Source of the DNA: Pirellulales bacterium
GTDB taxonomy: Bacteria > Planctomycetota > Planctomycetia > Pirellulales > Pirellulaceae
Direction: 5' to 3'
NCBI GenBank assembly: GCA_022451045.1
Contig: JAKUOW010000008.1
Location: 1-61,282, forward strand
DNA length: 61,282 bases
A program made the translations under genes and the position numbers. Positions 27,109-35,228 of the stretch are shown piece by piece. The notes under the pieces are model-generated. The model was not told the origin of the DNA and searched no databases. It saw nothing but the letters and a program-made list of their open reading frames with translations. Each line of letters starts with the position of its first letter. Position 1 is the stretch's first letter.

Positions 27109-29610
27109 TTATACGTCGAGGTTTTGAATGTCGAGAGCGTGTTTTTCTATAAACTCTCGCCGCGGTTCTACTTTGTCGCCCATCAAAATGCTAAACATCT
27201 GACTTGCCGCGCCGAGATCGTCCATAGTTACTTTGATTAGTGTCCTGTTTTCGGGGTCCAGAGTTGTCTCTCGCAGTTCCTCAGCATTCATTTCGCCGAG
27301 ACCCTTAAAACGGGTGATCTGGAGGCCTTTTTCACCAGCTGCCCTGACGGCTCCGAGAAGACCGCGAAGATCTTCAATGTTCGTGACGTTGTCGCCTTTT
27401 GCAAGTGTGTATCGAGGCTCTTGCTCTCCTGTGCGTTCTTGAGTGATAAGTGACTGAATATCAAATCCAAATTCGGCGAGATCAGTCAAGCCACCGTTGA
27501 TGGTCCTTACCTCATGTAGTTCTGGTACCTGAACAACTGGTAATGTTGGGGCCGCTGGGGTGTGATCTTCCGCTTCTTCCCCCTCTTCGTTTTTTTCATT
27601 TGCGGGCTCTTCGGGTGGAGCGGGACTATGTTCCGCCACGAAGGCATCCACGTCTTCACGTTTAACGAACCAGTGATTAAGGCTCTCGTGTGTCACGCGA
27701 AACACTGGCAGCTTGGATGTTTCCAGATCCATTCTTTCAGCGTGTGCTTTAAGGTTTACCCCGCGTCGTTCCAGAGCCACGATAGATTCTTCCATCGATG
27801 CCAATAGTCGGCATAAGTGTTCTAATTCTTCGCCGGTTATTTGCTGCCCATCACCAGGGTTGAAGGTTGCATCGGAAAGACCTTTTTCCAGTAGTTGGCC
27901 CTTCATTTCCTCTTCGGTTTGCACGTAATGGACTTTACGGCCTTGTCTCACGCGAAACAGTGGTGGCTGCGCAAGATAAACATGTCCCTGTTCAACGAGT
28001 TGATTCATTTGACGGTAGAAGAAACAAAGCAGCAGGGTGCGAATATGTGATCCATCAACATCAGCATCCGTCATGATGATTGTCTTGCCATAGCGTCTCT
28101 TGGATGTATCCTGTTCCTCGCCAATTCCACATCCAATGGCATTGATCATACTCTGCACTTCTTCATTCGCGAGTACTTTATCTTCTCGCGACTTGTAGGC
28201 ATTAATAATCTTTCCACGCAGCGGCAAGATGGCCTGAAATTCACGCATGCGGCCACCTTCGGCCGATCCACCAGCAGAGTCACCTTCCACCAGGTACAGT
28301 TCGCATCGTTCCATTTCATTACTGATACAGTCTCTTAGCTTGCCTGGTAATGCATTTCCACCCAGTGCGCTCTTACGCTTCCGCAGCAAGTCACGAGCTT
28401 TTCTCGCAGCCAACCTGGCTTCCATTGCGATAATTCCCTTATTCACAATGATGCGTGCGATTTTTGGGTTTTGGTCGAGGTATTTTGTAAGTGAATCACC
28501 GCAAATGGAGTTAACTGCGGTATCGACCTCGCGATTGCCAAGCTTTGTTTTTGTCTGACCCTCGAATTGTGGGTGAGCTACCTTCACGGAAATTACAGCT
28601 GTTATACCTTCACGGAAATCTGATCCGTCTGGTGTATTATCGTTGTTCTTCAACAGGTTATTGCTCAAAGCATACTGATTTAGTATCCGTGTCAGTGCTC
28701 GCTTAAACCCTGTTTCGTGAGTTCCACCTTCAATCGTATGAATGTTATTTACGTAAGAGTGAAGGTTTTCCGTAAACTCGTTGGTGTATTGAAATGCCAG
28801 CTCATATCCTATTGCCGGCTCATCAGCGTTATCTTCATCCACATATTCACCTGTAACGTAGAACACGTCTGGCTGTAGATCATCGCTAGCACGGTTCAGG
28901 TGTTTAACGAATTCGATGATACCGTCTTCGTAACAGAATTCTTCTTCCAAACCACTGCGGTCGTCTCGGAAAATAATGGTGACACCCTTGTTCAGAAAAG
29001 CTAATTCCTGAAGTCGCTTTACCAGAATATCCGAAACGTATTTTGTAGATTCAAATATTTCACTGTCCGGCTTGAAGGTTGTTTTTGTACCGGTCTGATC
29101 AGTTGCTTCACCTTTGGTCACATCACCAGTTGCTTCACCACGCTCATACTCCTGGCGATAGACAAACCCATCGCGTGATACCTCAACTTCACACCACTGC
29201 GACAGGAAATTAACAACTGTTACACCAACACCATGCAGTCCACCGGATGTTTGGTAAGCACCTTTTTCAAACTTACCGCCAAACTTCAGAACGGTCATAA
29301 CGCCTTCAAGGGTCGAAACCGTGCGGCCCATTTCGGCTGTAAGCTCTTTATGCTCTTCAACAGGGATACCACGACCGTTATCTTCAACCGTCACACTACC
29401 ATCGTTATTAATAACCACGGTGACATGCGATGCAAAATCAGCCATCGCTTCATCAATGGAATTATCCACAACCTCGTAAACCAGGTGATGCAAACCACGA
29501 CTAAATGTGTCACCGATATACATACCGGGACGCTTTCGCACATGGTCTCTATCAGACAGATGTTGTAGATCATCAGCACTGTATTCGGATTGTTGCTTTT
29601 CCTTGGCCAT
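27109..29610 (-). CDS. gyrB: DNA gyrase subunit B
   Basis: The 833-residue protein is full length. It has the GHKL ATPase domain (NSIDEAMADF, EDNGRGIPVE, GGLHGVGVTVVN), the transducer domain, and the TOPRIM nuclease domain with EGDSAGGSAEGG and DADVDGSHIRT, which with GyrA cuts and religates DNA to introduce negative supercoils. About residues 640-720 hold an acidic and proline-rich insertion of the kind placed in some GyrB proteins near the TOPRIM end. It ends the minus-strand dnaA-dnaN-dciA-gyrB series, 26 bp after dciA, and lies on the origin-proximal side. Confidence 0.97.
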   Translation of the reverse strand: MAKEKQQSEYSADDLQHLSDRDHVRKRPGMYIGDTFSRGLHHLVYEVVDNSIDEAMADFASHVTVVINNDGSVTVEDNGRGIPVEEHKELTAEMGRTVSTLEGVMTVLKFGGKFEKGAYQTSGGLHGVGVTVVNFLSQWCEVEVSRDGFVYRQEYERGEATGDVTKGEATDQTGTKTTFKPDSEIFESTKYVSDILVKRLQELAFLNKGVTIIFRDDRSGLEEEFCYEDGIIEFVKHLNRASDDLQPDVFYVTGEYVDEDNADEPAIGYELAFQYTNEFTENLHSYVNNIHTIEGGTHETGFKRALTRILNQYALSNNLLKNNDNTPDGSDFREGITAVISVKVAHPQFEGQTKTKLGNREVDTAVNSICGDSLTKYLDQNPKIARIIVNKGIIAMEARLAARKARDLLRKRKSALGGNALPGKLRDCISNEMERCELYLVEGDSAGGSAEGGRMREFQAILPLRGKIINAYKSREDKVLANEEVQSMINAIGCGIGEEQDTSKRRYGKTIIMTDADVDGSHIRTLLLCFFYRQMNQLVEQGHVYLAQPPLFRVRQGRKVHYVQTEEEMKGQLLEKGLSDATFNPGDGQQITGEELEHLCRLLASMEESIVALERRGVNLKAHAERMDLETSKLPVFRVTHESLNHWFVKREDVDAFVAEHSPAPPEEPANEKNEEGEEAEDHTPAAPTLPVVQVPELHEVRTINGGLTDLAEFGFDIQSLITQERTGEQEPRYTLAKGDNVTNIEDLRGLLGAVRAAGEKGLQITRFKGLGEMNAEELRETTLDPENRTLIKVTMDDLGAASQMFSILMGDKVEPRREFIEKHALDIQNLDV

Positions 29611-29636
29611 TCTCGTCTTTCCGATAAGCTATTAAT

Positions 29637-30002
29637 CTACGATCGTAAATCAACCACTCTAAATCGTATGTCCCGGATATTAAGTCCCGGAAGTTTCTCG
29701 TTGAGTTCTTTAACTAAGTTGTGTTTTCTGAACATGAGTTCCTGCATGGCAGCAGAATTTTGAACTGCTATATCTAACACGCCACGTTTGATTGCTCCTG
29801 TTTTCGTCATGCTTCTCATCGCTGACCCGGCTATTTCATCCCACTTTTCCTGCAGGTCCGCGTTTCCTTTTATCTGGGCATAACCCGTTCTGGCCAGAAG
29901 TGTGTTTACCACGCTCTGTATAGAGCGGGGTAGTCGCGAGGAACGCTGCCGATTCTTAATATCAGCAAGGATCTCCTCCTCTGACTCCTGGTATTCATAC
30001 AT
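29637..30002 (-). CDS. dciA: DciA-like (DUF721) replication protein
   Basis: The 121-residue protein fits the DUF721/DciA family: an N-terminal helical segment, then the KH-like core with KWDEIAGSAMRSMTK (near 49-63), a GVLDIAVQNSAAMQEL stretch (near 70-85) and an NIRDIRFRVVDL end. DciA is the helicase-operating factor of bacteria that lack DnaC/DnaI, acting on DnaB at the origin. The gene sits 6 bp after dnaN and 26 bp before gyrB, the place where recF commonly occurs. Naming as DciA is from fold-level features and neighbourhood. Confidence 0.7.
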   Translation of the reverse strand: MYEYQESEEEILADIKNRQRSSRLPRSIQSVVNTLLARTGYAQIKGNADLQEKWDEIAGSAMRSMTKTGAIKRGVLDIAVQNSAAMQELMFRKHNLVKELNEKLPGLNIRDIRFRVVDLRS

Positions 30003-30008
30003 TACTGA

Positions 30009-31124
30009 TTACCGATCCCTTGCCAGTGGCATGACGATATAGTTGTATCCGTCCTCTGTCGTAAAGAGCACGGCACTTTCATTTCCTTGCACACTAATAG
30101 TGAAGGCACTTTCATTGTCCAGTGTCTTAAGAAAGTCTGCTACGTAGCGATGATCCATGCTAATCGTCAGCGGATCACCGTCGTATGCCACTGGTAACTC
30201 TGTTTTGGCTTCCCCCTTTTGAGCTGTCAGCCCGTGCATCTTTAGAGTGCCACTATTGAAGGAAAAATCAATTCCACGACTTTCATCACTCGTCATGATG
30301 GATGCCTGTCGCAGTTTGGAATAAACCGGTCCTACGGTGAGATTGATTTCCGACGGATCAGCAAAATTAGGGAATACTTCCTTCCATTTAGGGAAACGGC
30401 CTTCTACCAGGCCTGTTGTTATCATTGCCGTAGAAGTTCTTACCAATAGATGACCGTCTGATAGCGATACAGTTACCTCTTCTTCCGGATTACCCAGTGC
30501 ACGATCGATCAATCCCATCGATTTAGATGGAACAATCGTGTTAGATGCCCCCAAGTCGACTGTGCCAACAACCTCAACAGGGCCTTCCATCTTTGCGAGA
30601 CGCCGCCCATCCGTCCCTACAGCCACTAGATTTGATGAATTCATTTCGAGCAGTACGCCGCCAAGTGCATATCGACTGCTTTCATTGTCCGTTGCATACA
30701 GGGTGCGGCGAATCAACTCTTTAAGCAGCTTGGCTGGCAATTTCAGGAATGACTCGGATTCAGATCCATTTACGTCTGGATATTCATCTGGATTCTGAAA
30801 AGCCATGTTAAACAAGCTACTCTCACCAGTGATATCCACTGAGCTTTCGCTGACAGCCACAGAGAGCTTCTCATCCGTACTCTCCCGCAAGATATTACCA
30901 AACTCGGAAACAGGTAGAACAGCGCTTCCTGGGGCTTCTACGTCGATATCATCAACGCTCAAGCGGATGCCTATCTCCGTATCGGTTGCCATCAATACAA
31001 CTTGGTCGGCGGACGCAGAGATTTTTACACATTGCAGAATAGGTTTAGGGCTGCGGCTCGGTGCAACGGTAGCTACGGTCTGAAAAGCAGCGAGAAGCGT
31101 CTCTCGGTTAAAAGTCAGTTTCAT
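30009..31124 (-). CDS. dnaN: DNA polymerase III beta clamp
   Basis: The 371-residue sliding clamp starts at ATG 31124 (MKLTFNRETLL); five extra codons upstream (TTG at 31139) are unlikely to be used. The start is typical of DnaN, and the chain shows the three-domain clamp pattern with DNESSRYALGGVLLEM in domain 2, ATDGRRLAKMEG, and the C-terminal YNYIVMPLARDR, matching the usual YxYvvMPmR ending. It tethers the polymerase to DNA. It lies between the putative origin and dciA, co-oriented with dnaA. Confidence 0.95.
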   Translation of the reverse strand: MKLTFNRETLLAAFQTVATVAPSRSPKPILQCVKISASADQVVLMATDTEIGIRLSVDDIDVEAPGSAVLPVSEFGNILRESTDEKLSVAVSESSVDITGESSLFNMAFQNPDEYPDVNGSESESFLKLPAKLLKELIRRTLYATDNESSRYALGGVLLEMNSSNLVAVGTDGRRLAKMEGPVEVVGTVDLGASNTIVPSKSMGLIDRALGNPEEEVTVSLSDGHLLVRTSTAMITTGLVEGRFPKWKEVFPNFADPSEINLTVGPVYSKLRQASIMTSDESRGIDFSFNSGTLKMHGLTAQKGEAKTELPVAYDGDPLTISMDHRYVADFLKTLDNESAFTISVQGNESAVLFTTEDGYNYIVMPLARDR

Positions 31125-31210
31125 AATTCTTACTTTCAAATTGTCAGAGCCATACTTGGTTCGCTATGGCATGAAAACTGGATTGGGTACTTATTACTTA
31201 TTTTTAAATT

Positions 31211-31225
31211 AAGTAGTAGTAGTAA
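31211..31225 (-). promoter_or_regulatory. DnaA-trio run in oriC
   Basis: On the plus strand AAG TAG TAG TAG TAA occurs without interruption; on the minus strand this reads TTACTACTACTACTT. DnaA-trios are 3'-[G/A]A[T/A]-5' steps that the initiator filament binds on the melted strand. The run borders AT-rich DNA (31191-31210) on the dnaN side and a GC-rich block on the dnaA side. Confidence 0.68.
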
Positions 31226-31236
31226 GGCGGTTGCGG
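31226..31236. other. GC-rich block of the putative unwinding system
   Basis: The plus strand reads GGCGGTTGCGG in otherwise AT-rich surroundings, separating the DnaA-trios from the nearest box-like site. This is the expected position of the GC cluster in the basal unwinding system. Confidence 0.5.
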
Positions 31237-31239
31237 AAT

Positions 31240-31248
31240 TGTCCATAA
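31240..31248 (-). promoter_or_regulatory. DnaA box-like site nearest the trios
   Basis: The minus strand reads TTATGGACA, one mismatch from TTATNCACA (C to G at position 6). Position and orientation relative to the trios match the known arrangement. Confidence 0.5.
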
Positions 31249-31368
31249 AGTGGTTTAGACACGCGAAAAAGCCTTAAAAACCAGAACGAGATATTACAAA
31301 GACCCTAGCGGAAAACATCTCGATAAGACGTCGGCGATTCGTCCATTAACCGTCATCAAATCAGCTAG

Positions 31369-31377
31369 TTATAGACC
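31369..31377 (+). promoter_or_regulatory. DnaA box-like site TTATAGACC
   Basis: Matches the proposed local consensus TTATRGACA except for the last base. It belongs to a set of TAGAC-containing sites concentrated between dnaA and dnaN. Confidence 0.35.
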
Positions 31378-31408
31378 GACTGTCGAACCAGCGAAAATAT
31401 GGCCAAAC

Positions 31409-31417
31409 TCATAGACA
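31409..31417 (+). promoter_or_regulatory. DnaA box-like site TCATAGACA
   Basis: Matches TTATRGACA with one mismatch (position 2). A related TGTTAGACA lies at 31430-31438, a GTTTAGACA at 31253-31261, and a canonical-like GTATTCACA on the minus strand at 31459-31467. Confidence 0.35.
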
Positions 31418-31473
31418 GTAATCTACGTCTGTTAGACAGGTTTTCCACTATTATTGTTTGTGAATACCGTTGT

Positions 31474-32622
31474 TCATTCCTCCTGTGTACTACTACTTTG
31501 TTGTATAGGTGAATTAGGAAAGCGATCCTCAATGATCGATGTAAGCTCCTGGTAAGTTGTGGTAATAAATGCATCTGAATTAAGCCGCAGCCGCGTCTTC
31601 TCACAAGCATTCATAACGGTTGAATGGTCTCGTCCACCGAAGTACTTTCCGATGGCGGTATAGCTTTCAGCAGTAAACGTCCGGCAGAGCATCATCGCTA
31701 TTCCGCGAGCGCGGGAGAGATACTGCCGTCGTGATTTTCCTTTAAGATCGCCCATCCTTACATTTAGGCGTTTTCCCACAATAGATGTGATATCCCGGCA
31801 GGTGGGGAGCTGGTTAAGGTACTCGCCCTTTAAATATTCTCGGATTAACACCCTCGTTATCTGAGATCCGGAGAGTTCAGCTGTCGTCTGAAGGCGTATC
31901 AGGGCCCTTCGCAGTTGCGGCACGGTTTTAATTGGAGACGGGCAGCCAGCTTCACCTCGAATCAAAAGCTTGCCCAGTGTTGTATCAAGCTCTATCCCTC
32001 GCTGTGCTGCAAGTTCATCAAGCAGAAAGAGCATAGACTCCTCGCTCGGCGCGCAAAGCGGCAGTTGTAACCCACCAAACAGACGGCTTACAAGCGTTTC
32101 TTCCAGACCATGTGCCTGTGCTAGTGTGCTGGGCAATGTACAGACGACGAATTGTCCCTGACGAACCATGCTGTCTATTAGCTGGGCGAGTTGAGATTGA
32201 GCTGAAGCACGATGGTTGAGCATTTGCAAGTCATCGATAACCAGCAGCCCTAGCTTCATAAACTGTCGCCGGAATCGATACGTGTTATGGCTGCGAACAG
32301 CGTTTGTGTAACCTCTAAGGAAGTCAGCACCGGTGGTTATAAGCACGTTTTCGTCTGGATAGCGACGCTTCCAACAATCAGCAATACCATAAGCTAGGAG
32401 AGTCTTGCCAACACTTCCAGCACCAGTAATGACCAGTGGATTGCAGAATGGCTGCCGGTCCAGTACAGCATCAAACGCAGTCAAGACCGTTTGAGATTGT
32501 TCATCTCCAACATATAGCTGGGGTCCATGATCTGGCGCAAGATCGGCCTCTTTTGATCTCACAGCGGCTGATTTCTCGCCTGTGGCATCCTTGAGCGATA
32601 TGGTAAAGATTCCATTTACCAC
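31474..32622 (-). CDS. dnaA: Chromosomal replication initiator DnaA, short form without domain I
   Basis: The 382-residue protein (GTG start at 32622; no ATG exists upstream before a stop) has an AAA+ domain with Walker A GAGSVGKT, Walker B LLVIDDLQML and the Arg-finger segment LVSRLFGGL, and a domain IV with the signature GGRDHSTVMNACEKT. Only about 36 residues precede the AAA+ domain, against roughly 130 in E. coli, so domains I and II (helicase and regulator contact) are missing. In the DNA-reading helix, positions equal to E. coli Thr435 and His439 are Ser and Asn. DnaA opens the origin in an ATP-dependent filament. It is transcribed toward oriC and dnaN. Confidence 0.9.
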   Translation of the reverse strand: MVNGIFTISLKDATGEKSAAVRSKEADLAPDHGPQLYVGDEQSQTVLTAFDAVLDRQPFCNPLVITGAGSVGKTLLAYGIADCWKRRYPDENVLITTGADFLRGYTNAVRSHNTYRFRRQFMKLGLLVIDDLQMLNHRASAQSQLAQLIDSMVRQGQFVVCTLPSTLAQAHGLEETLVSRLFGGLQLPLCAPSEESMLFLLDELAAQRGIELDTTLGKLLIRGEAGCPSPIKTVPQLRRALIRLQTTAELSGSQITRVLIREYLKGEYLNQLPTCRDITSIVGKRLNVRMGDLKGKSRRQYLSRARGIAMMLCRTFTAESYTAIGKYFGGRDHSTVMNACEKTRLRLNSDAFITTTYQELTSIIEDRFPNSPIQQSSSTQEE

Positions 32623-32815
32623 AGCGGGTCCGTCCTGATCAAAAAAGTTGATTGAGCTGAGGGCAAAAAAACCTAAAAACCACTGAAAAAGCAGTTGTTT
32701 TCAAGTAAAAACAGGGCAGCGATAAGCATAGGATTCGCCCCGGAATTAACACCCACTATTATAGGGTTTTTCAGCGTTAATGACGACCCGACAGAGCCCA
32801 AAACTACAGGGTTTG

Positions 32816-33973
32816 TTATCGCCGTAAGTGCTTGATAACACTAGAGATACGCTCACAGGCGGAGTCAATCTCATCTGCCGTGTTAAACCGCCCAAAACTG
32901 AACCTAACAGCACCTTCTATAACCTCTGATGAGAGCCCCATAGAAATCAGTGTAGGTGATGGTTCACTGGAACCGCTTGCACACGCAGAGCCCGTGCTAC
33001 AACAGATATCAGCAGCATCTAAAGCCATTTGAATAGCTTGACGATCCAGCCCTTGAAAAGAAAGGCAGGATGTATGTGGCACACGTGACACGTCAGCCCC
33101 GATTACCTGGACATCTGGAATGTCTGATGTGATTTGTGTCTCAAATCGATCCCGTAGTGCACATAGCGACTGTCTATAGCCCTGAGCACCCTTCCCGCAA
33201 CATAACTCAAGGGTTTTCGCCAGTGCCACAGCCATAAATACGCTTTCTGTGCCGGCACGGAAACCCTGCTGTTGAAATCCACCCGTGATTTGAGGGTACA
33301 AATCGGCACCGTGACGCACGAGCAAGGCCCCGACACCAACAGGTCCGTGTAGTTTATGAGCAGAAATGGTGGCAGACGTAACAGGCGTCGTCCCAAAGCC
33401 CCATTCTGTCTTACCGACAGCCTGTACAGCATCAGTGTGGAGTGGGGCGCCAGCTTGCCGACAGATTTCTGAAATCTGCGTTAGTGGCTGTATAATCCCA
33501 GTTTCATTATTGGCATGAATAACACTTACCGCCGCCGTATCACCATCGACCACACTCTCCAAATGGTCTAAATCGATAGTGCCGTTTGATAGGCTGTTTA
33601 CGCGAACCACTGAGTGTCCAGCAGCAGCCAAAAACTGTACACACTGGTCGACACTCGGGTGCTCCTGAGAAGAGATGACAACCCGGGCACCCGAGCCGAT
33701 CTTGTTTGCCAGCAACCCGCGCAGAGCAAGATTGTTTGCCTCAGTTGCCCCGCTTGTAACCACGACATGGTCAGCGTGGATATCGGAACAGTTCAAACCA
33801 AATAGCTTTGCAATAGACTCACGAGCCGACTCAAGAGTGCGTCGCGCCATCCGTCCCGCTTGATGTTGGCTACCGGCATTTGCATGCTGTTTCTCTAGCT
33901 CAAGAGAAATTGAGGCAGCAACAGCTGGATCCAAAGGGGTGGTGGCATTGTTATCGAGGTATATCACAGACAA
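32816..33973 (-). CDS. iscS: Cysteine desulfurase (NifS/IscS-like)
   Basis: The 385-residue PLP enzyme has the N-terminal YLDNNATTPLDP, the PLP-lysine segment SAHKLHGPVGVG and the mobile catalytic Cys loop TGSACASGSSEPS. It releases sulfur from L-cysteine as a protein persulfide for Fe-S cluster or tRNA thiolation. The length and loop fit the IscS/NifS class rather than SufS. No IscU or other Fe-S assembly gene is adjacent. The gene precedes dnaA on the same strand with a 193-bp gap; scpB diverges upstream. Confidence 0.92.
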   Translation of the reverse strand: MSVIYLDNNATTPLDPAVAASISLELEKQHANAGSQHQAGRMARRTLESARESIAKLFGLNCSDIHADHVVVTSGATEANNLALRGLLANKIGSGARVVISSQEHPSVDQCVQFLAAAGHSVVRVNSLSNGTIDLDHLESVVDGDTAAVSVIHANNETGIIQPLTQISEICRQAGAPLHTDAVQAVGKTEWGFGTTPVTSATISAHKLHGPVGVGALLVRHGADLYPQITGGFQQQGFRAGTESVFMAVALAKTLELCCGKGAQGYRQSLCALRDRFETQITSDIPDVQVIGADVSRVPHTSCLSFQGLDRQAIQMALDAADICCSTGSACASGSSEPSPTLISMGLSSEVIEGAVRFSFGRFNTADEIDSACERISSVIKHLRR

Positions 33974-34208
33974 CTGATGATTAGAGTGAGACTTACGAAA
34001 CAGCCTTTCATACTACTTCACATGTGCTGTCAGTGATAACGCACAATTTGTCACACGTCGGAAATATCAGAAAACATGTGAAGATAACGTTAAACACCAG
34101 TAGACAGCGGTAGACCCGCATCAGAACAAAATGTATTATCCGGCATTAAATTTACTTGTTCGTTGGAGGAGGACACCCCAGGGGTGAACCCGGGCTTGGG
34201 CTAGCAGG
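33974..34208. promoter_or_regulatory. Divergent region between iscS and scpB
   Basis: This 235-bp gap contains a perfect 9-bp inverted repeat TTCACATGT (34017-34025) and ACATGTGAA (34074-34082), which could be a regulator site, and a GGAGGAGG followed by a small CACCCC/GGGGTG stem at about 34174-34186. The GGAGGAGG is too far (about 37 nt) from the scpB ATG to be its ribosome site. I see no RNA gene. Confidence 0.35.
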
Positions 34209-35207
34209 ATGCGAAGCGCATTTAACCACATTCGACCGGTATATTTGTCGAAGGTACAGTCGTCGACAATGCTGCGCCGCCGCCACACACGGATGCGGTT
34301 TCCAGTCGTCACGACCGAACAGATTGTGGTTATGCCGGAATCAGAATTGGCCAAGCGACAACGAGTCGAAGGCACGCTCTTTCTAGGAAGAGAGCCGATG
34401 CCAAGCAGAAAGCTGGCACAGTTCGCCGACTTGAAAGACAGTAACGAAGCGCGAACAATAGTACGCCACTTAAATGAACAGTACGATCAAACAGGCCGCG
34501 CATTTCGCGTTGAGGAAGTTGGTGGCGGGTTTCAGCTAATGACCCGCCCGGTGTTTTCCCAATGGTTGCGGCGGTTTGAACATATCCCTAATCCAAAACG
34601 GCTTTCTTCCCCGGCAATGGAGACTCTATCGGTGATCGCATATGAACAACCTGCTACGCGAGCAGACGTGGAAGCCATTCGCGGCGTTGGGTGCGGTGAA
34701 GTGCTGCGCCAACTCATGGAACGCGATATGGTTAAAATCGCTGGCCGTAGCGAAGACCTTGGTCGACCATACCTATATGCCACGACGCGCAAGTTTTTGC
34801 AGGCATTTGGGCTGACCAGCCTTGAAGAATTGCCGGAGATTAAACGGAGCCAAATCCTCATGAATGCCAGTGACAATAAAGACGAGGAATTAACAAGTGA
34901 GATTGATGAAATTGAATCGCTAGATGAAGAGCAGGACGCCGACCTGGATGATGACACAGCCAACGACCCAGATGAGAGCGATGGCTTTGACGAAGACGAC
35001 CTCGAAGAACTAGAGGACGATGACTGGGATGACGAGGATGATGACGAGGATGAGGAGGAGGATGATGACGATGATGATGACGAGGATGATGACGAGGATG
35101 ATGATTCCAGCTGGGAAGAAGTAGAAGACGACGACGAAGATGACGAGTCAGGCTGGGAAGATGACTATGACGATCTGGAAGACGACAGTGAAGACTCCGA
35201 CGACTAG
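34209..35207 (+). CDS. scpB: Segregation and condensation protein B with acidic tail
   Basis: The 332-residue protein has the ScpB winged-helix pair: RVEGTLFLGREPMPSRKLAQ (near 52-71) and the family hallmark SVIAYEQPATRADVEAIRG (near 141-159) followed by RGVGCGEVLRQLMERD and GRPYLYATTRKFLQAFGL. ScpB binds the kleisin ScpA to regulate SMC. After about residue 235 the chain is an almost uninterrupted Asp/Glu-rich tail of about 100 residues, made of GAY/GAR codons. The start is uncertain: ATG 34209 has no good ribosome site and an in-frame TGA lies just upstream; in-frame ATGs further in are possible. scpA is not in the window. Confidence 0.85.
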   Translation: MRSAFNHIRPVYLSKVQSSTMLRRRHTRMRFPVVTTEQIVVMPESELAKRQRVEGTLFLGREPMPSRKLAQFADLKDSNEARTIVRHLNEQYDQTGRAFRVEEVGGGFQLMTRPVFSQWLRRFEHIPNPKRLSSPAMETLSVIAYEQPATRADVEAIRGVGCGEVLRQLMERDMVKIAGRSEDLGRPYLYATTRKFLQAFGLTSLEELPEIKRSQILMNASDNKDEELTSEIDEIESLDEEQDADLDDDTANDPDESDGFDEDDLEELEDDDWDDEDDDEDEEEDDDDDDDEDDDEDDDSSWEEVEDDDEDDESGWEDDYDDLEDDSEDSDD

Positions 35208-35228
35208 GATCGTTGTGACGAGTAGCCG

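Larger units (their letters stand above)
31125..31473. other. oriC: Putative oriC (dnaA-dnaN intergenic region)
   Basis: This gene-free region lies between dnaA and dnaN, the commonest place for a bacterial origin. Reading the minus strand (dnaA to dnaN) it shows the order box-like TTATGGACA, GC-rich block, CTA/TTA trinucleotide run, then AT-rich sequence (31191-31212). That order is that of the basal unwinding system described for Bacillus-type origins. Further box-like sites lie on the dnaA side, ending with variants near 31409-31467. It is also presumably the promoter/leader region of dnaN. No protein or RNA gene is apparent. Confidence 0.7.

Noticed and set aside
31488-31500. A second TACTACTACTTTG trio-like run, in opposite orientation
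   Set aside because: It lies in the dnaA coding end (Ser codons), has no GC block, and the nearest box-like site faces the wrong way; a mirrored unwinding unit is possible but not supported.
32623-32815. Alternative origin upstream of dnaA
   Set aside because: I found no TTATNCACA-like sites or trio run there; the dnaA-dnaN gap is much better supported.
34131-34187. An 18-residue leader-like frame before scpB
   Set aside because: No ribosome site and no recognisable leader features; a stop overlapping a GGGGTGA is not enough.
34165-34208. Possible tRNA-like fold (CACCCCAGGGGTG, GAACCCGGG) before scpB
   Set aside because: No cloverleaf, anticodon arm or acceptor stem can be drawn.
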